Part shown: positions 41,476 through 52,692 of the stretch, one piece after another
Position numbering within the stretch: position 1 is the first letter of the stretch
How the letters are laid out: the number at the start of each line of letters is the position of its first letter
DNA from: Macrosoma leucophasiata
Taxonomy: Eukaryota; Arthropoda; Insecta; Lepidoptera; Hedylidae
Direction: 5' to 3'
Assembly: GCA_036365455.1 (NCBI GenBank)
Contig: JAWQUS010000022.1
Location: 9,486,001-9,550,000, forward strand
Length of the DNA: 64,000 nucleotides
Position numbers and translations under genes: made by a program
The notes under the pieces: model-generated
The model's input: the letters and a program-made list of their open reading frames with translations, nothing else
What the model was told of the DNA's origin: nothing
Database searches by the model: none

Positions 41476-41530
41476 AAAGCTGTACTGGTGAGGTTTCTGT
41501 GTTAGAATCAGAATCAGAAATAAGAAATCA

Positions 41531-41820
41531 GAGGTAGAGCTCCAGTGACGGAGCTCGCGGGCGTAGGCACCACCGCATTACCTGATATACTTGCCGCTGA
41601 ATGGTAGTGTTCAGCACTATCGTGTTCCGATCGAGTGGTAATGTACGGCCCTGTAATTTCCTGCACAGAGGCATAACACATTGCCTCAGGAGTGGTAACG
41701 CAACTGCATTTTGACCTTGGTCTTTGTGTGGGTGTCTATAGGCTGCAGTCATCACTTAACATCGATGTGAACTGCATGCTTGTTTACCACTTCCATTACA
41801 TAATAATAATAAAAAAAAAA
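41531..41820 (+). mobile_element. Family A repeat just after the SID-1-like stop codon
   Basis: Starts 56 bp past the TAA, so it may be part of the 3' UTR. Confidence 0.88.
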
Positions 41821-41821
41821 T

Positions 41822-42408
41822 ATTCATTTAGGGTGACAGGCACCTCTTATGACACGTCAAATACAAACAACTGATACACTTATATACTTTTTACATTAGT
41901 ATATTATATTTAGTTTTATCTTAGTGATATTCTTGACTATACATATATTTTTTATCTTGAATCAGAATCAGAAACTCATTTATTCATTAAGGGTGACAGG
42001 CACCTCTTATGACACGTCAAAAACAAACAAAATAAATTAAAGTGAATAACAATTGATATACATGTCAAACAAGTCAGTGTCAATTTGTAAAGGGGAAATG
42101 AAACATTCTACTGATATACCTACTTTTTACATTCGTTTATGACATTTAGTTTTATCTTAGTGATATACTTGACTTTACATATATTTTTTATCTTGTTTGA
42201 CATGTACATCAAGTGTTATTCACTTTAATTTATTTTGTTTGTTTTTGACGTGTCATAAGAGGTGCCTGTCACCCTTAATGAATAAATGAGTTTCTGATTC
42301 TGATTCAAGATAAAAAATATATGTATAGTCAAGAATATCACTAAGATAAAACTAAATATAATATACTAATGTAAAAAGTATATCAGTAGAATGTCTCATT
42401 TTACTTCT
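41822..42408. mobile_element. Cluster of family B tails, one nested in another in inverse orientation
   Basis: A - strand copy (41959-42072 plus 42307-42408) is split by a + strand copy (42073-42306) at ACAAG/AAG. Two shorter inverse pieces precede it (41822-41958). Confidence 0.82.
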
Positions 42409-42702
42409 TTAGAACCGAGTATAATATAGTAGTATAACAGGGAAGCCCAAACGGGGATTTTTGAATTTACTCCAGCGCGTTTAAGATATAGTCATAGTCA
42501 TATTCATTTATTTGCTAACTAAGTAGATACATAAAGGTCTTAAAATTAGGTTGTAGTAATACTTAGTTGCCATTTTCTGGCACTGCAAAACTTCATCCAA
42601 TTTTTTTAAACAAAGTTTAAACTTTAATGTGTGATTTTTAGTTCAATCTGCATTAAGTTATTCATCTAATCTGTTGATCTAATTACTAACAATATAAAAT
42701 AG

Positions 42703-43138
42703 GAGATACCTTGCACCCTGTTCAGTACCTCCACCAAATCTAAGATTTCCATAAAGATCCGAACCCTTAGGGCTTCCGCCACGAGCTTGCCTCGCATCCA
42801 AATCGTCAGAATTTCGGATGGGTGCTTTGATTGAGTTCACTTTACATCCTCTCTGAGTATCTGACATTCTTGAGTAATTTTTCACCTTCATTTTTGATAG
42901 AATCAAATGTTTTTGAAAAGGGCGCGGCATCAACGTCATGGGTCAAGAACGTGTCAGATATTCTGAGAGGGTGTAAAATATGCCCAAACAATGCTCCTAT
43001 CCAAAATTCAGACGATTCGGAAGATGAGTAAAACCGTAGCAACCTTTTAATTTTTTTAAGGGCTACTCTTCGGGCGCGGCTCTGTATACAAACTTTAGAT
43101 TTAGAGGAGGTAATCAACAGGGTGCAAGGTATCTCCCA
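42703..43138. mobile_element. Foldback made of two inverted copies of an unnamed element end
   Basis: Outer ends AGGAGATACCTTGCACCCTG and its complement at 43118-43138. Inside, the - strand and the + strand each encode a related peptide tail (NSIKAPIRNSDDLD and CPNNAPIQNSDDSEDE). A third copy of the end lies at 46079-46102. Confidence 0.65.
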
Positions 43139-43365
43139 AATCTTAATCTGACCCGCTCGAGTAACAAAAATAGCAACCTAGGCCCCGCTACTAATAAGCG
43201 CAATACATAGCCTATGTGGCGCCCAGGACGACCCACGTCGATCTGTCGAAACCGGGCAATTGCCCGGGGCGGAAAAATGAGGGGTGGCAAAATTAAAATT
43301 GAGCAGCAAAGTAGGTTTTATAGGTTAAAATTAGACCATCAATGGAATAACGCATGGGTAAAAGG

Positions 43366-43437
43366 TGTCAGGACCGGGATATCTGGCGCTCCACACTCTC
43401 TGCCTACCCCTTTGAGAAATTTGACGCGAAGATACAT
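43366..43437 (+). mobile_element. RTE-type LINE 3' terminal scrap
   Basis: About 70 bp matching the last part of 37301-37750 (GGACCGGGATATCTGGCGCT ... GAAGATACAT). Confidence 0.65.
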
Positions 43438-44041
43438 TCTGACTCTTAAATTAGTGATTGTAGTAAACAAAAAAAAAAATATGTGAAATGTGTTTCTTTT
43501 TCGTGTTTATTCCGTAGAATAAACAGCTTTTCTTCCGCTCGACAGGTACGAAAATTCTAACTTTCGGCGTGGGAAGGAGGAAAATAAGCATTTTTTATAA
43601 ATATGTATAACTTAGCTAGTTAATCAAGGTGCTCTTTGTGTTTGTATTAGAGATATAAAATTAATCATTACAGGTTTAATCCGTTCAAAAATGTATTTAA
43701 GCTAAATATTTGCTTTCACTTTTTCTATGTTAATCAAATGGATAATTTAATTGACAGAGAAAGTAATAGCAATATCTCGGTCTTGTCTAACCTACAGTTA
43801 TAAATAAGAGGATTAGTTTGAGGTATTGGTAATTTGTCCTAACACTCATATGCCCTAATCTTGTTTTCCCTAACATAGTATGATGGACGTTGTAGAAATT
43901 ATATTTACGCATTTTCTCGCTTATACAATACTCCCAACTTCTTTTTATACCACGCCACTAGTAGTTTACATCGCACTATTGTTTTGTTCTGTCACAGCTA
44001 TATAAGACCCAGACATCGTCGAATTAGTCTGCCCGTGACAT

Positions 44042-44115
44042 AGAGCAACACGGGCCACCGGCCGCGGCGGACCGGAGGGAAATAGCCATAGTGTTTATTA
44101 CCGATAACAATGACA
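44042..44115 (+). mobile_element. Family G MITE, left end only
   Basis: ATAGAGCAACACGGGCCACC followed by the GC palindrome and AGCCATAGTGTTTATTACCG. Confidence 0.75.
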
Positions 44116-44142
44116 TACTTATGACAAAACACTCTGTAATTT

Positions 44143-44636
44143 TTGGAAAACAAGCATGCATTTCATATTGATGTTAAGTGATGACTGCAGCCTATAGACA
44201 CCCACACAAAGACCAGAGGTTCAAATGCATATGCGTTACCACTTCTGAGGCCTAAGGTGTTATGCCTCTGTGCCGGAAATTACAGGGCCACACATTACTA
44301 TCTGACCGGAACACGATAGTGCTGAACACTACCATTTAGCGGCAAGTATATTGGGTAATGCGGTGGTGCCTACGCCCACGAGCTTCGTCAGAATCAGAAT
44401 CTGAAACTCATTTAGTCATTTAGGGTGACAGGCACCTCTTATGACACGTCAAAAACAAACAAAATAAATTAAAGTGAATAACAATTGATATACATGTCAA
44501 ACAAGATAAAAAAATATATGTAAAGTCAAGAATATCACTAAGATAAAACTAAATGTCATAAACTAATGTAAAAAGTAGGTATATCAGTAGAATGTCTCAT
44601 TTCCCCTTTACCCGTCACTGAAGCTCTACCACCAGT
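44143..44636 (-). mobile_element. Family A repeat, split by a family-B LINE tail
   Basis: The inserted 44391-44612 is bounded by CGTCA on both sides. Confidence 0.88.
44391..44612 (-). mobile_element. Family B LINE tail inside family A
   Basis: Bounded by CGTCA (44386-44390 and 44613-44617). Confidence 0.9.
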
Positions 44637-45222
44637 GAACATTATGAACAATAACTCTTATGACATTTGACTGTTAGGCCTAATGGACTTTAGGACTGTT
44701 TAGGACAAAACAGTTAGGGCCAGTGATTTTAGGACAAACGTTGTGAGGGATCTCGCGGGCGACTCCCAACAGCATGGTTAACTTGTGCAAGCCTAAATTT
44801 GCACAAATAAAACTAGAGACGTGTGGGCGGCATTAGATTTTGCTATTGTAATTTCTTCTTTTTTTATTTTTATTTAATCGCTCACCTTATATATTATGTA
44901 TAATTGTAGATTTTCGTTTGATCTTAATTTATATAATTCGTTATAAGATTGTTTATTAGAATTTAAGATTGATGATACTATAATAAAAGACACGTATTTT
45001 TTTTCAAGAGGCTGAATTATATATCTTTATATTTGTTTGTATGTTTTCTTGTAAAGAATTACAAATTAATTTATATACCTACTCGTATACGACATAATGA
45101 AAAACTCCTCCGTCTATATATGAAGTCTTTCCGATCTCTTAAGATTTCGAATATTCAAAAGAGACGAGTAATTTTGGTGAACACAACATTCGTTGATGTA
45201 AACATCTAAATGTGTTAACAAC

Positions 45223-45624
45223 TTAACTCATTCGTTTTATTACACCCTGGTCAAAGCTCTCCGGTTCTGTTACTGGTTTTTGTTTAATTCTTTTATTTTT
45301 GCCGGGAGTTCGGAATACAGTAAGAAATTCCGAATCTTTTGAACCTTTTACAATTCGTCTCACTGTAGACTCGGAACATTTTGTTGCCTCAGCTGTCCGT
45401 TTCATACATTGTTTTAAATTAACAGCTGCATTATTATCAGCTTCTGTCTTCATAAAACAATATACATTGTAAATCATTTTCCTTTCTTTTCTATGTAGAA
45501 CCATTTCGTAAGTAAACACTTTTGTGCGCGATGGTATTTCGAGAACAAACGTAACGTGGACACAGGGCGGATAGCAAAGGTCGACTGACGAACCAATAGC
45601 GCGGCGGTAAGCATGCGGCGTCAC
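45223..45624 (-). pseudogene. N-terminal fragment of a DDE-type (IS630/Tc1-like) transposase
   Basis: The frame encodes KMIYNVYCFMKTEADNNAAV, LKQCMKRTAEATKCSESTVR and RIVKGSKDSEF, a helix-turn-helix start that I recognise from DDE transposase-like proteins common in Lepidoptera. It stops at IKRMS, where the family continues into the linker and DDE domain, so the catalytic part is missing. A GC-rich stretch upstream (45600-45660) may be its promoter or end. Family assignment is from memory of the motif, not from a search. Confidence 0.55.
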
Positions 45625-46078
45625 CCGCCCGCCCCGCGCCGCACCTCATACCACCAAATAGATCGATAAATCGTCTACTGCGCAGCTTGACCGCCAGCGT
45701 TCTTTTTACCTGGCGCGACCTATACTTATATTTAAATACTTATGTTATTTTAATTTGTATGGCGTGGATTTTTACAGTGACAGAACACGTTCGTCTTTTT
45801 TAGACTGTGTTGATAGGATGACTGCAGCTTATTTTTAAATTTAATTAAAGACTCATGGTGGATATCTAAAAAGAAGAGATCTCTTGTATTATATTTATCA
45901 TATTTAGTGAAGTGATTGTTTCCTATTGCAATTATTACTATTGCAAAGGCTGTGACATTGGTTATGTAAGATAGATCTGTGGACAGTAGTAGGACAAATG
46001 GACAAATGTAGAAGTAGGGGAGACCAAGTTAGTCTTGTATTTTTTAATTTACTCGATCACGCGTCAGATTAAGTTAAG

Positions 46079-46102
46079 GGAGATACCATGCAGCCTGCTG
46101 AC
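46079..46102 (+). mobile_element. Solo end of the 42703-43138 element
   Basis: GGGAGATACCATGCAGCCTG matches the terminal inverted repeat with two changes. Confidence 0.5.
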
Positions 46103-46139
46103 TCAGTAAGGAAGTACTCAGCACCAAAAAAAAGTCGTT

Positions 46140-46790
46140 CTACAGTACTTGCCGAGAAATATTGCATATCGAGCTTTGGAAAGAGACAATCGACTAGTTT
46201 CGAGTTCGTATAGCGTTATCTCTGTTGCACACTGCATACGTAAGCACATCATCGTCATCATCAAACTTCAAGTAATTGTTCTGAGGAGTTGGTGAACTGG
46301 GAAGGTGGTGAATTGGGATGTTGGTAAATGGTGGGTTGATAAATTGGGAAATAGAACTGATGAGTTGGCTATTTGTAGAGAATATGTAATAATACTACGT
46401 ATAGAATGGACACTTCGACGTCCCGCCCGATTTCCCCGCATCACCCGATCTCCTCCCCTCTTATGGGCGACGGTTGGTATTCTCTACGTGCTACGCACAC
46501 AGGTGCACGTGTGAATACACGTCACTGATTGATGTCTGTAAAAGAGACCAAAATAAGCGTTCGTATGGAATTTTGGCGGAGTGTCCGTGGTGTGCTATTT
46601 GGAAAGTTGTCTTTACTTTAACCATTTTGATAAAATTTTGTTCCTTTCGGAACAACAATTAAGGAAGGAACAAAATTTGATCAAAATGGTTGACAAACCT
46701 CACATAGGTAGTGTGCGAAAGAGATAACGCTCTACAGAGCCGAAAATGGCCGAGATCTCTTTCCTGAGGTCGATGATATTTCTTGCTGGG
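46140..46790. mobile_element. Family I MITE, arms pushed apart by other insertions
   Basis: Left arm 46140-46243, right arm 46660-46790. Between them lie family H and unplaced DNA. At the inner edge of the right arm ACCATTTTGATAAAATTTTG pairs with a near-exact inverted copy (46621-46646, 46661-46690). Confidence 0.65.
46385..46594 (-). mobile_element. Family H repeat
   Basis: Antisense copy; it lies between the two arms of a split family-I element. Confidence 0.82.
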
Positions 46791-46912
46791 AACTGTACAG
46801 TCTTATTAAGTGAACAGATCACATTTTTTCTCTTTATAAAAAAATTGTCTTGCTTATGTAAAAGGAGAAATCGAAAATTTAGAAAAAGGGATATTTTATG
46901 TTTATTTGAATC

Positions 46913-47183
46913 TATAGAGCAACACGGGCCACTGGCCGACCGGAGGGGAGTAGCCATAGCGTTTATTACCGATGCAAAACAGTCTGTCATTTTGCGGGGG
47001 GAATTTGTGTGACACACACGCACACAACAAAAATCGTCTATTATTACGAAACTCACGAACGAAACGAACTACACATATTTAAACATCTCAGGCCCACTTG
47101 GGCTTGTACTTCGACAGAGGGGAAAGTCTGCATATGGCTAATCCCCTGCGGTCCGCCGCGGCCGGTGGCCCGTGTTGCTCTAT
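46913..47183 (+). mobile_element. Family G MITE, complete, with 8-bp duplication
   Basis: Both inverted ends are present, and TTTGAATC is repeated on either side (about 46905-46912 and 47184-47191). An 8-bp duplication fits hAT-type transposition (inference). Confidence 0.82.
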
Positions 47184-47249
47184 GTTTGAATCAATTAGAT
47201 ACCTATTAAGCATTTTTTATTTTTTTCTCGGCACGTATATTATTTACTA

Positions 47250-47470
47250 AGAAATATCGGACATCGACCTTAGGTAGCAGACTTCGGCTTATTTCGGGTC
47301 TGTAGAGCGTTATCTCTTTCGCACCTTACATAATTATATGTGACGTTTGTCGATTTTGATCAAGTTTTGACTTTTGACCAATACCGGACTTACGTAGGCA
47401 GTGTGCAGCAGAGATAACGCTCTACGAAGTTGAAACTAGCCGATTTCCTCTTTCGCAGGCTCGATGCAAT
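47250..47470. mobile_element. Family I palindromic MITE
   Basis: Same two inverted blocks as 33085-33312, with small differences in the core. Confidence 0.8.
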
Positions 47471-47703
47471 ATTTTTTTTTGTTTAATACTTTTTAGGGTC
47501 AGTAAATAAGAAATTTATCGACATATAACAATGTTAAATGACAAATATGTATTTTTTTTTTAATAAAGTGTGAATGTTGCATTGACAATAGGTATAGTTG
47601 GCTTTTGCTTTGAGATTTATTATATTTATAATGAATTCCAATAATTTTTGTTTCATTTTGTTAACCTTATCAACCGGTATTTACAGTTATTACCTATACT
47701 TCA

Positions 47704-48029
47704 ATGTACGGGCCTGTAATTTCCGACACAGAGGCATTTTTTACTGGTGGTAGAGCTCCAGTGATGGAGCTCGCGGGCGTAGGCACCACCGCATTACCTA
47801 ATATACTTGCCGCTAAATGGCAATGTTCAGCACTATCGTGTTCTGGTCAGGTGGTAATGTACGGCCCTGTAATTTCCGCCACAGAGGCATAACACCTTAG
47901 CCCTCAGGAGTGGTAACGCATCTGCATTTTGACCTTGGTCTTTGTGTGGGTGTCTATAGGCTGCAGTCATCACTTAACATCAATGTCAACAGCATGCTTG
48001 TTTGCCACTTCCATTACAAAAAAAAAAAT
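47704..48029 (+). mobile_element. Family A repeat plus a short fragment of a second copy
   Basis: A 34-bp piece (47704-47737) precedes a full copy (47741-48029). A further diverged start at 48046-48116 is cut by the family-B copy at 48118. Confidence 0.85.
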
Positions 48030-48117
48030 CGTTGACTATATTCGATGGTGGTAGAGCTCCAGTGGCGAAGTTCAACAACGTACCGTCGTATTAACTAATC
48101 TACTTGCAAATTGTATC

Positions 48118-48478
48118 AGAATCAGAATCAGAATCAGAAACTCATTTATTCATTTAGGGTGACAGGCACCTTTTATGACACGTCAAATTCAAACAAAATA
48201 AATTAAAGCGAATAACAATTGATATACATGTCAAACAAGATAAAAAATACATGTAAAGTCAAGAATATCACTAAGATAAAACTAAATGTCATAAACTAAT
48301 GTAAAAAGTATATCAGTAAAATGTCTCTTTTCCCCTTTACAAACTGATAACAAAGAGTAAAAAGAAAAGAAAAAGAGTCATTCTTTGTCATTCACCGGCA
48401 AAGTTCCAAAGGCCAATATGATCTGAGAAAAACTTGCCGGAAAAAACTCAGTCGGCTCTTTTAAAAATATCTCTTAGG
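48118..48478 (-). mobile_element. Family B LINE 3' end, longest copy
   Basis: Reaches furthest 5', to AACTCAGTCGGCTCTTTT, and begins with three GAATCA units. Confidence 0.85.
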
Positions 48479-48582
48479 CAGTAGTGTTCACCTCTTTCGT
48501 GTACCGGTCTTGCGGAGCCCCCCCCTTAAAATACAGGTACAACCTTGACGCTCGCGTAGTCAAAGATTCGGTGTGGTCCATG

Positions 48583-48840
48583 TATAATAATAATAATAAT
48601 GCAACCCATTATACGTCCCACTGCTGGGAACGAGTCTCTCGCCTTTTTGGGGGAAGGCCTGGAGCTTATTCCACCACGCTGCTCCAATGCGGATTGGTGG
48701 AGGTGGGTGGGTTAGAGGCCAACCCACTGTCGGATGTTTTCAAACCGCCCATTCCGACAAGGTTTAACGACTGCTATCTATCGATAGCAACCGGGACAGA
48801 CGGCTTAACGTGCCCTCCGAAGCACGGAAACGCGCATCTA
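48583..48840 (-). mobile_element. Family C repeat, truncated
   Basis: The tail side is complete. It stops at GAAACGCGCATCTA, short of the 5' third. Confidence 0.82.
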
Positions 48841-50019
48841 TGTGCGATTCACAAAATCCTGGTGGGGGTTTGAGGGGTGGAACCACTTCCCAAGGAAAAT
48901 ACAGGTAAGTGAGTAACTTCGACGCTCCAGTCGGCAGCAGAAATTGGGTGAGGTCAATGAGCGAATCTGAAAATCCTGGTGGGAGCCCCTCCTCATTACC
49001 AACTTATAAAGTAGATAAGAACCTTTTCGGCTCTCCAGTTAGGAACGGAGATTTGAAAAGGTCCCAAGTAGAAAGCTTAAAGGGCTAGTGAGGGGATTGG
49101 GGGGAAGGGGACGAGTCCTTGGTTAGGCTACGTACCTAACCCTAAAAAGACATTGCCTAATATGTGAATGTAAAAAATCCCAAAATTAGGGGATTTTTTT
49201 TTCTGCAAACAAAATTTAAAAAAAGTATTTTATTTCTTCCGATAATAGATTTTTATTTTATTTCTTCCGGTTCTCTTCTAACACATATTTTTTACATGCT
49301 GCTATTTACAACTATAAAAAAATATCAGAATGTGTCATAAATTTCAACCTACCTATTCGGAGAAATACAGCGTGAAGTATGAGTAAAACGTGTGAGCTCA
49401 TTGGTTGCAATCATGATCACAATTATTTCGCGCGCTGACACAAAACTTAGGTTATAAAAAATCTACCAAGGGCGAGTCGAACTTGAGTTCATAAGATGCC
49501 GTACATTTGAGAGATTTCCTATACGGGGTTAGTACAAACTTTAAAAGGTTTTAAAATCTTATCTGAGATCTTAGTTCTTATGTCTCTGTGATAATTATTA
49601 CGGGGCCATACATTTGGAATTAATCCTTACATTATGACATTTTAAATGATATGTCACAATATATCTAAGAAAACTATTATTTGTGTCCTGAACCCAGCGC
49701 TTTCGAAGCATCATACGAGTATCTATATTACATACGCTGTGATACGAATAGACAGACAGAGTCACGAGTGATCCTACAAAGGCTCAGTTGTTGTTTTGAC
49801 AGTTCATTCCAGTTTTCCAGTTTTATGTCATGACTAAGTAGATTTTGTGCTATACCTTAGTAACGTAGTTTTCCTCAATTCACGTGACACACTAGGTCAG
49901 TGATTATTAACGCCAGGTGGTCATGCAATCAATATTTTATTTAAGTCATGAAAATGACAAACATACATACAACTTACATTGAAGGACAGGAAGAATAAAT
50001 TGAAACATACTAAAAAACG
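48841..50019. other. Intergenic stretch
   Basis: AT-rich. Only small decayed family-A pieces (for example about 49580-49625) are recognisable. Confidence 0.55.
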
Positions 50020-50254
50020 TAACTTACACCTGTAATCCCCGAAGGGGTAGGCAGAGGTAAAAGCATGCATTCAAGCATACATGCAAACACCCACGATTCG
50101 CCAGTTACGTTTTTGGCCTTTGTAACAGGTACCAAACTTCGAGGTACTGGGAAATTCCAGAAAATGGAAAAATTATCTCTGATAACTCCCTACCCGGGAA
50201 TCGAACTTCAGCATAGTAGTAGTGGCCTGCTACCACTAGGCTACCGAGGCAGTT
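50020..50254 (-). mobile_element. Family D SINE
   Basis: Antisense, 3'-end side at left (GTAACTTACACCTGTAATCC); the head at right includes GGCCTGCTACCACTAGGCTA. Confidence 0.82.
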
Positions 50255-50780
50255 TAAATAAATGAATCTATCAAAATAAAATCACAAAACGGTGAAGTGA
50301 GTTATTAACAACCCTTTAACTCCGGAAAAAATACCTGTCTCACAGGCATATAAATGTAAAGTTATCCAGTGCTTAAAAATAGTGCATAGCTTGTCCTAGT
50401 TTTTTCTAGGGCGTTGTACTCGTAAGCCTTTTGTGACGACACGGGTCAATGAATGACGTATGCGCTTTCATGGAAGCGTTTCAGATTTGTGAATGATATT
50501 TCATTTTATTTATGAACTTACGTAACTTCATACTTGTATTTGTCGAAGGGATAGGCAAATTCATGCATTTAAGCATACATGCAAACTTCATGTGTAGGAG
50601 CTCGAGGGCGTAGGCACCACCACGTTATCTAATCTATCTCTTTTAGTGTAAGATAGTCCAATTATCGAGGAAGGCTATACATCACGCTAAGATGAACAGG
50701 AGAGGAGCAACAATAATGATAGTATAATGTAGGTAACATTACACCCGCGCGAAGCCGGGGCGGGTCTCTAGTATGCTATA

Positions 50781-50852
50781 ATGAAATGGCAGTCACAAAG
50801 TATAAATATGCACCCAAACATGCATATTTATACTTTGTAACTGTCATTTCAT
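50781..50852. repeat. 32-bp near-perfect hairpin, pre-miRNA-like
   Basis: Arms 50781-50812 and 50821-50852 pair at all but two positions (one of them G.T). The loop is CCCAAACA. No coding or known RNA sequence was recognised. Confidence 0.85.
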
Positions 50853-51536
50853 TTTCCGATTCCGTGGAAACATGACCTGCTTGTAGGTATATTTTTGGAC
50901 GTGACCCAGTTTCCAAAGTGGGGGCTGATCTGTTAGTCAATGAAGGCAGGTGAATGAAAAGTCCGTGTATGAATTTAATGTCAATATTGTAAATGCCAGT
51001 GTAACAGGTCTTGGTCTTGGTTGGATATCTATAAATTGGGGGTATAAAAAGTAATGTTCTGTCGTCTGTCTGTGCAGCTTTCAAACTACAGAACAGATTT
51101 TGAAGCATTTAATTTACTATCCTTTCTTCTTGCCTGATTCGCCGACTGTGGGAAGTTACGTAGTCAGCAAATTCACATATCATATTTCGCAATTCTGCAC
51201 TTCCGATCGGAACGGATTATATACGGATAAAAAATTATCTAGACCACCTATCGTGATGATTTCAACGGCAACTACTTGCCAAATAAATTGTGTTTCAAAA
51301 TATAACATTATAAAGAAGCTGATATTTCAAATAAATAACTAATCATGAAAAGAATACATCGAAAATGGAATTTATCTCAGAAGATTTTTTGTCGTTTATT
51401 GTGGCATAAATTGAATAAAAAATACTTCTTATGAGAATTCAATTCAAACATTTCATACAAAACTACATAAACCGACATAATATACTGTAAATGCAGTCAG
51501 TCAATCGAACAACAGACAATAAATGAATATGGGCAG

Positions 51537-51637
51537 CAGCGTCCAAGCGTAGGGATTATGGCATATTATCACTCTTTATGGGGAGGCTTTGGTCCAGCAG
51601 TGGACATCTTACGGCTAAAATGATGATGATGATGATT
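51537..51637 (+). mobile_element. Family L repeat end with (GAT)n tail
   Basis: AGCGTAGGGATTATGGCATA ... GGTCCAGCAGTGGACATCTT ... (GAT)n. Confidence 0.65.
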
Positions 51638-52154
51638 AATTTACCTACATACATGGCCCGCAGCAGGGGTGGCTCTAGCTCGTGTGCAACGAAACCCTGG
51701 CGCCCCCTAGACCTGACCTACCCCCCCCCCCCCCTTGCAGCTATAACTATTAACTTTGCCGTCGTTTGACACCGCCACACCACCGGCGTCGCGCTGTCTG
51801 GCCGCTTCTAAACGTGAATACTTGATGAAACTTAAATACGTAAGGTTTATTTCGAGTTGAAACGAAATGTTCGACAAAGAAGCCGCCCATAGGGCGCTCG
51901 CGTTTGTTGACTGCCGCCACCGCGCTGGCTGGCCGCTTCTGTCATATCATTGTTCATTGTTGTATGTACCATGATGTTCCAAGACGATGCTCTTAGCTGC
52001 TCATAGGTTAAGCCGCCCATGCACCGCAGAGAACTCCACATTGCTCTCCTCCTGTGGTAACGTTGAATGTGTAAAGACCAACCCTATAATCAAGTGAACA
52101 ATCAACTATATATTTCGAAAATAAATGTTTACAAACGTAAGTAACGTAACTAAA

Positions 52155-52475
52155 AAAAGAGAAACGTAACTTCACGCCTGTAATACCCGTAGGGGTAGGC
52201 AGAGGTAAGTGGATGCATTCAAGCATACATGGAAATACCCACGATTTGTCGGTTACGTTTTGTCCCATGTTACAGGTGGCGAGCCTATTGACATCTCCGG
52301 GCACAGTACCAAACTTCGAGGTACTGGGAAACTTCCAGAAAATGGAAAAGTCCCAATAGAACCAGAGATAAAGGATTTTATACCGTTATCTCTGATATCA
52401 CTTGACCTGGGAATCGAAACTAGGACCTCAGCGTATTAGTAGTGGCCTGCCACCACTAGGCTACTGAGGCAGTTA
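52155..52475 (-). mobile_element. Family D SINE
   Basis: Antisense full-length copy, head at 52440-52475. Confidence 0.87.
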
Positions 52476-52499
52476 TAAATGTTTAAAATATTTTTTTTT

Positions 52500-52692
52500 T
52501 GTGTACCCCCATTATGTAATGTAACAGCCTCAGAAGTCCACTTATTGGCGGTGGCAGATTTTTAGGATCAGAACTCGAGGGAGTAGGTAGTCTGGTAATC
52601 TTCAAATTGGCAAAAGTCCCAAAGTTACTAAGTGCTAAATATTGAGATTGAACTCGGGAATCTAGGTGATACAATAGTAGCCTGCTGATACT
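52500..52692 (-). mobile_element. Old diverged SINE related to family D
   Basis: Right end TTGAACTCGGGAATCTAGGT and AGTAGCCTGCTGATACTGAG resembles a decayed D head next to the younger copy. Confidence 0.5.

Larger units (their letters stand above)
43140..45222. other. Intergenic stretch after gene 1
   Basis: Holds scraps of RTE, G, A and B repeats listed separately; the rest (43440-44030, 44640-45220) is AT-rich with no supported gene. Confidence 0.6.

Noticed and set aside
39634..41207. Overlapping frames of 96 and 66 codons repeated a dozen times on both strands
   Set aside because: They are frame-shifted or antisense readings of the duplicated exon 18, not separate genes.
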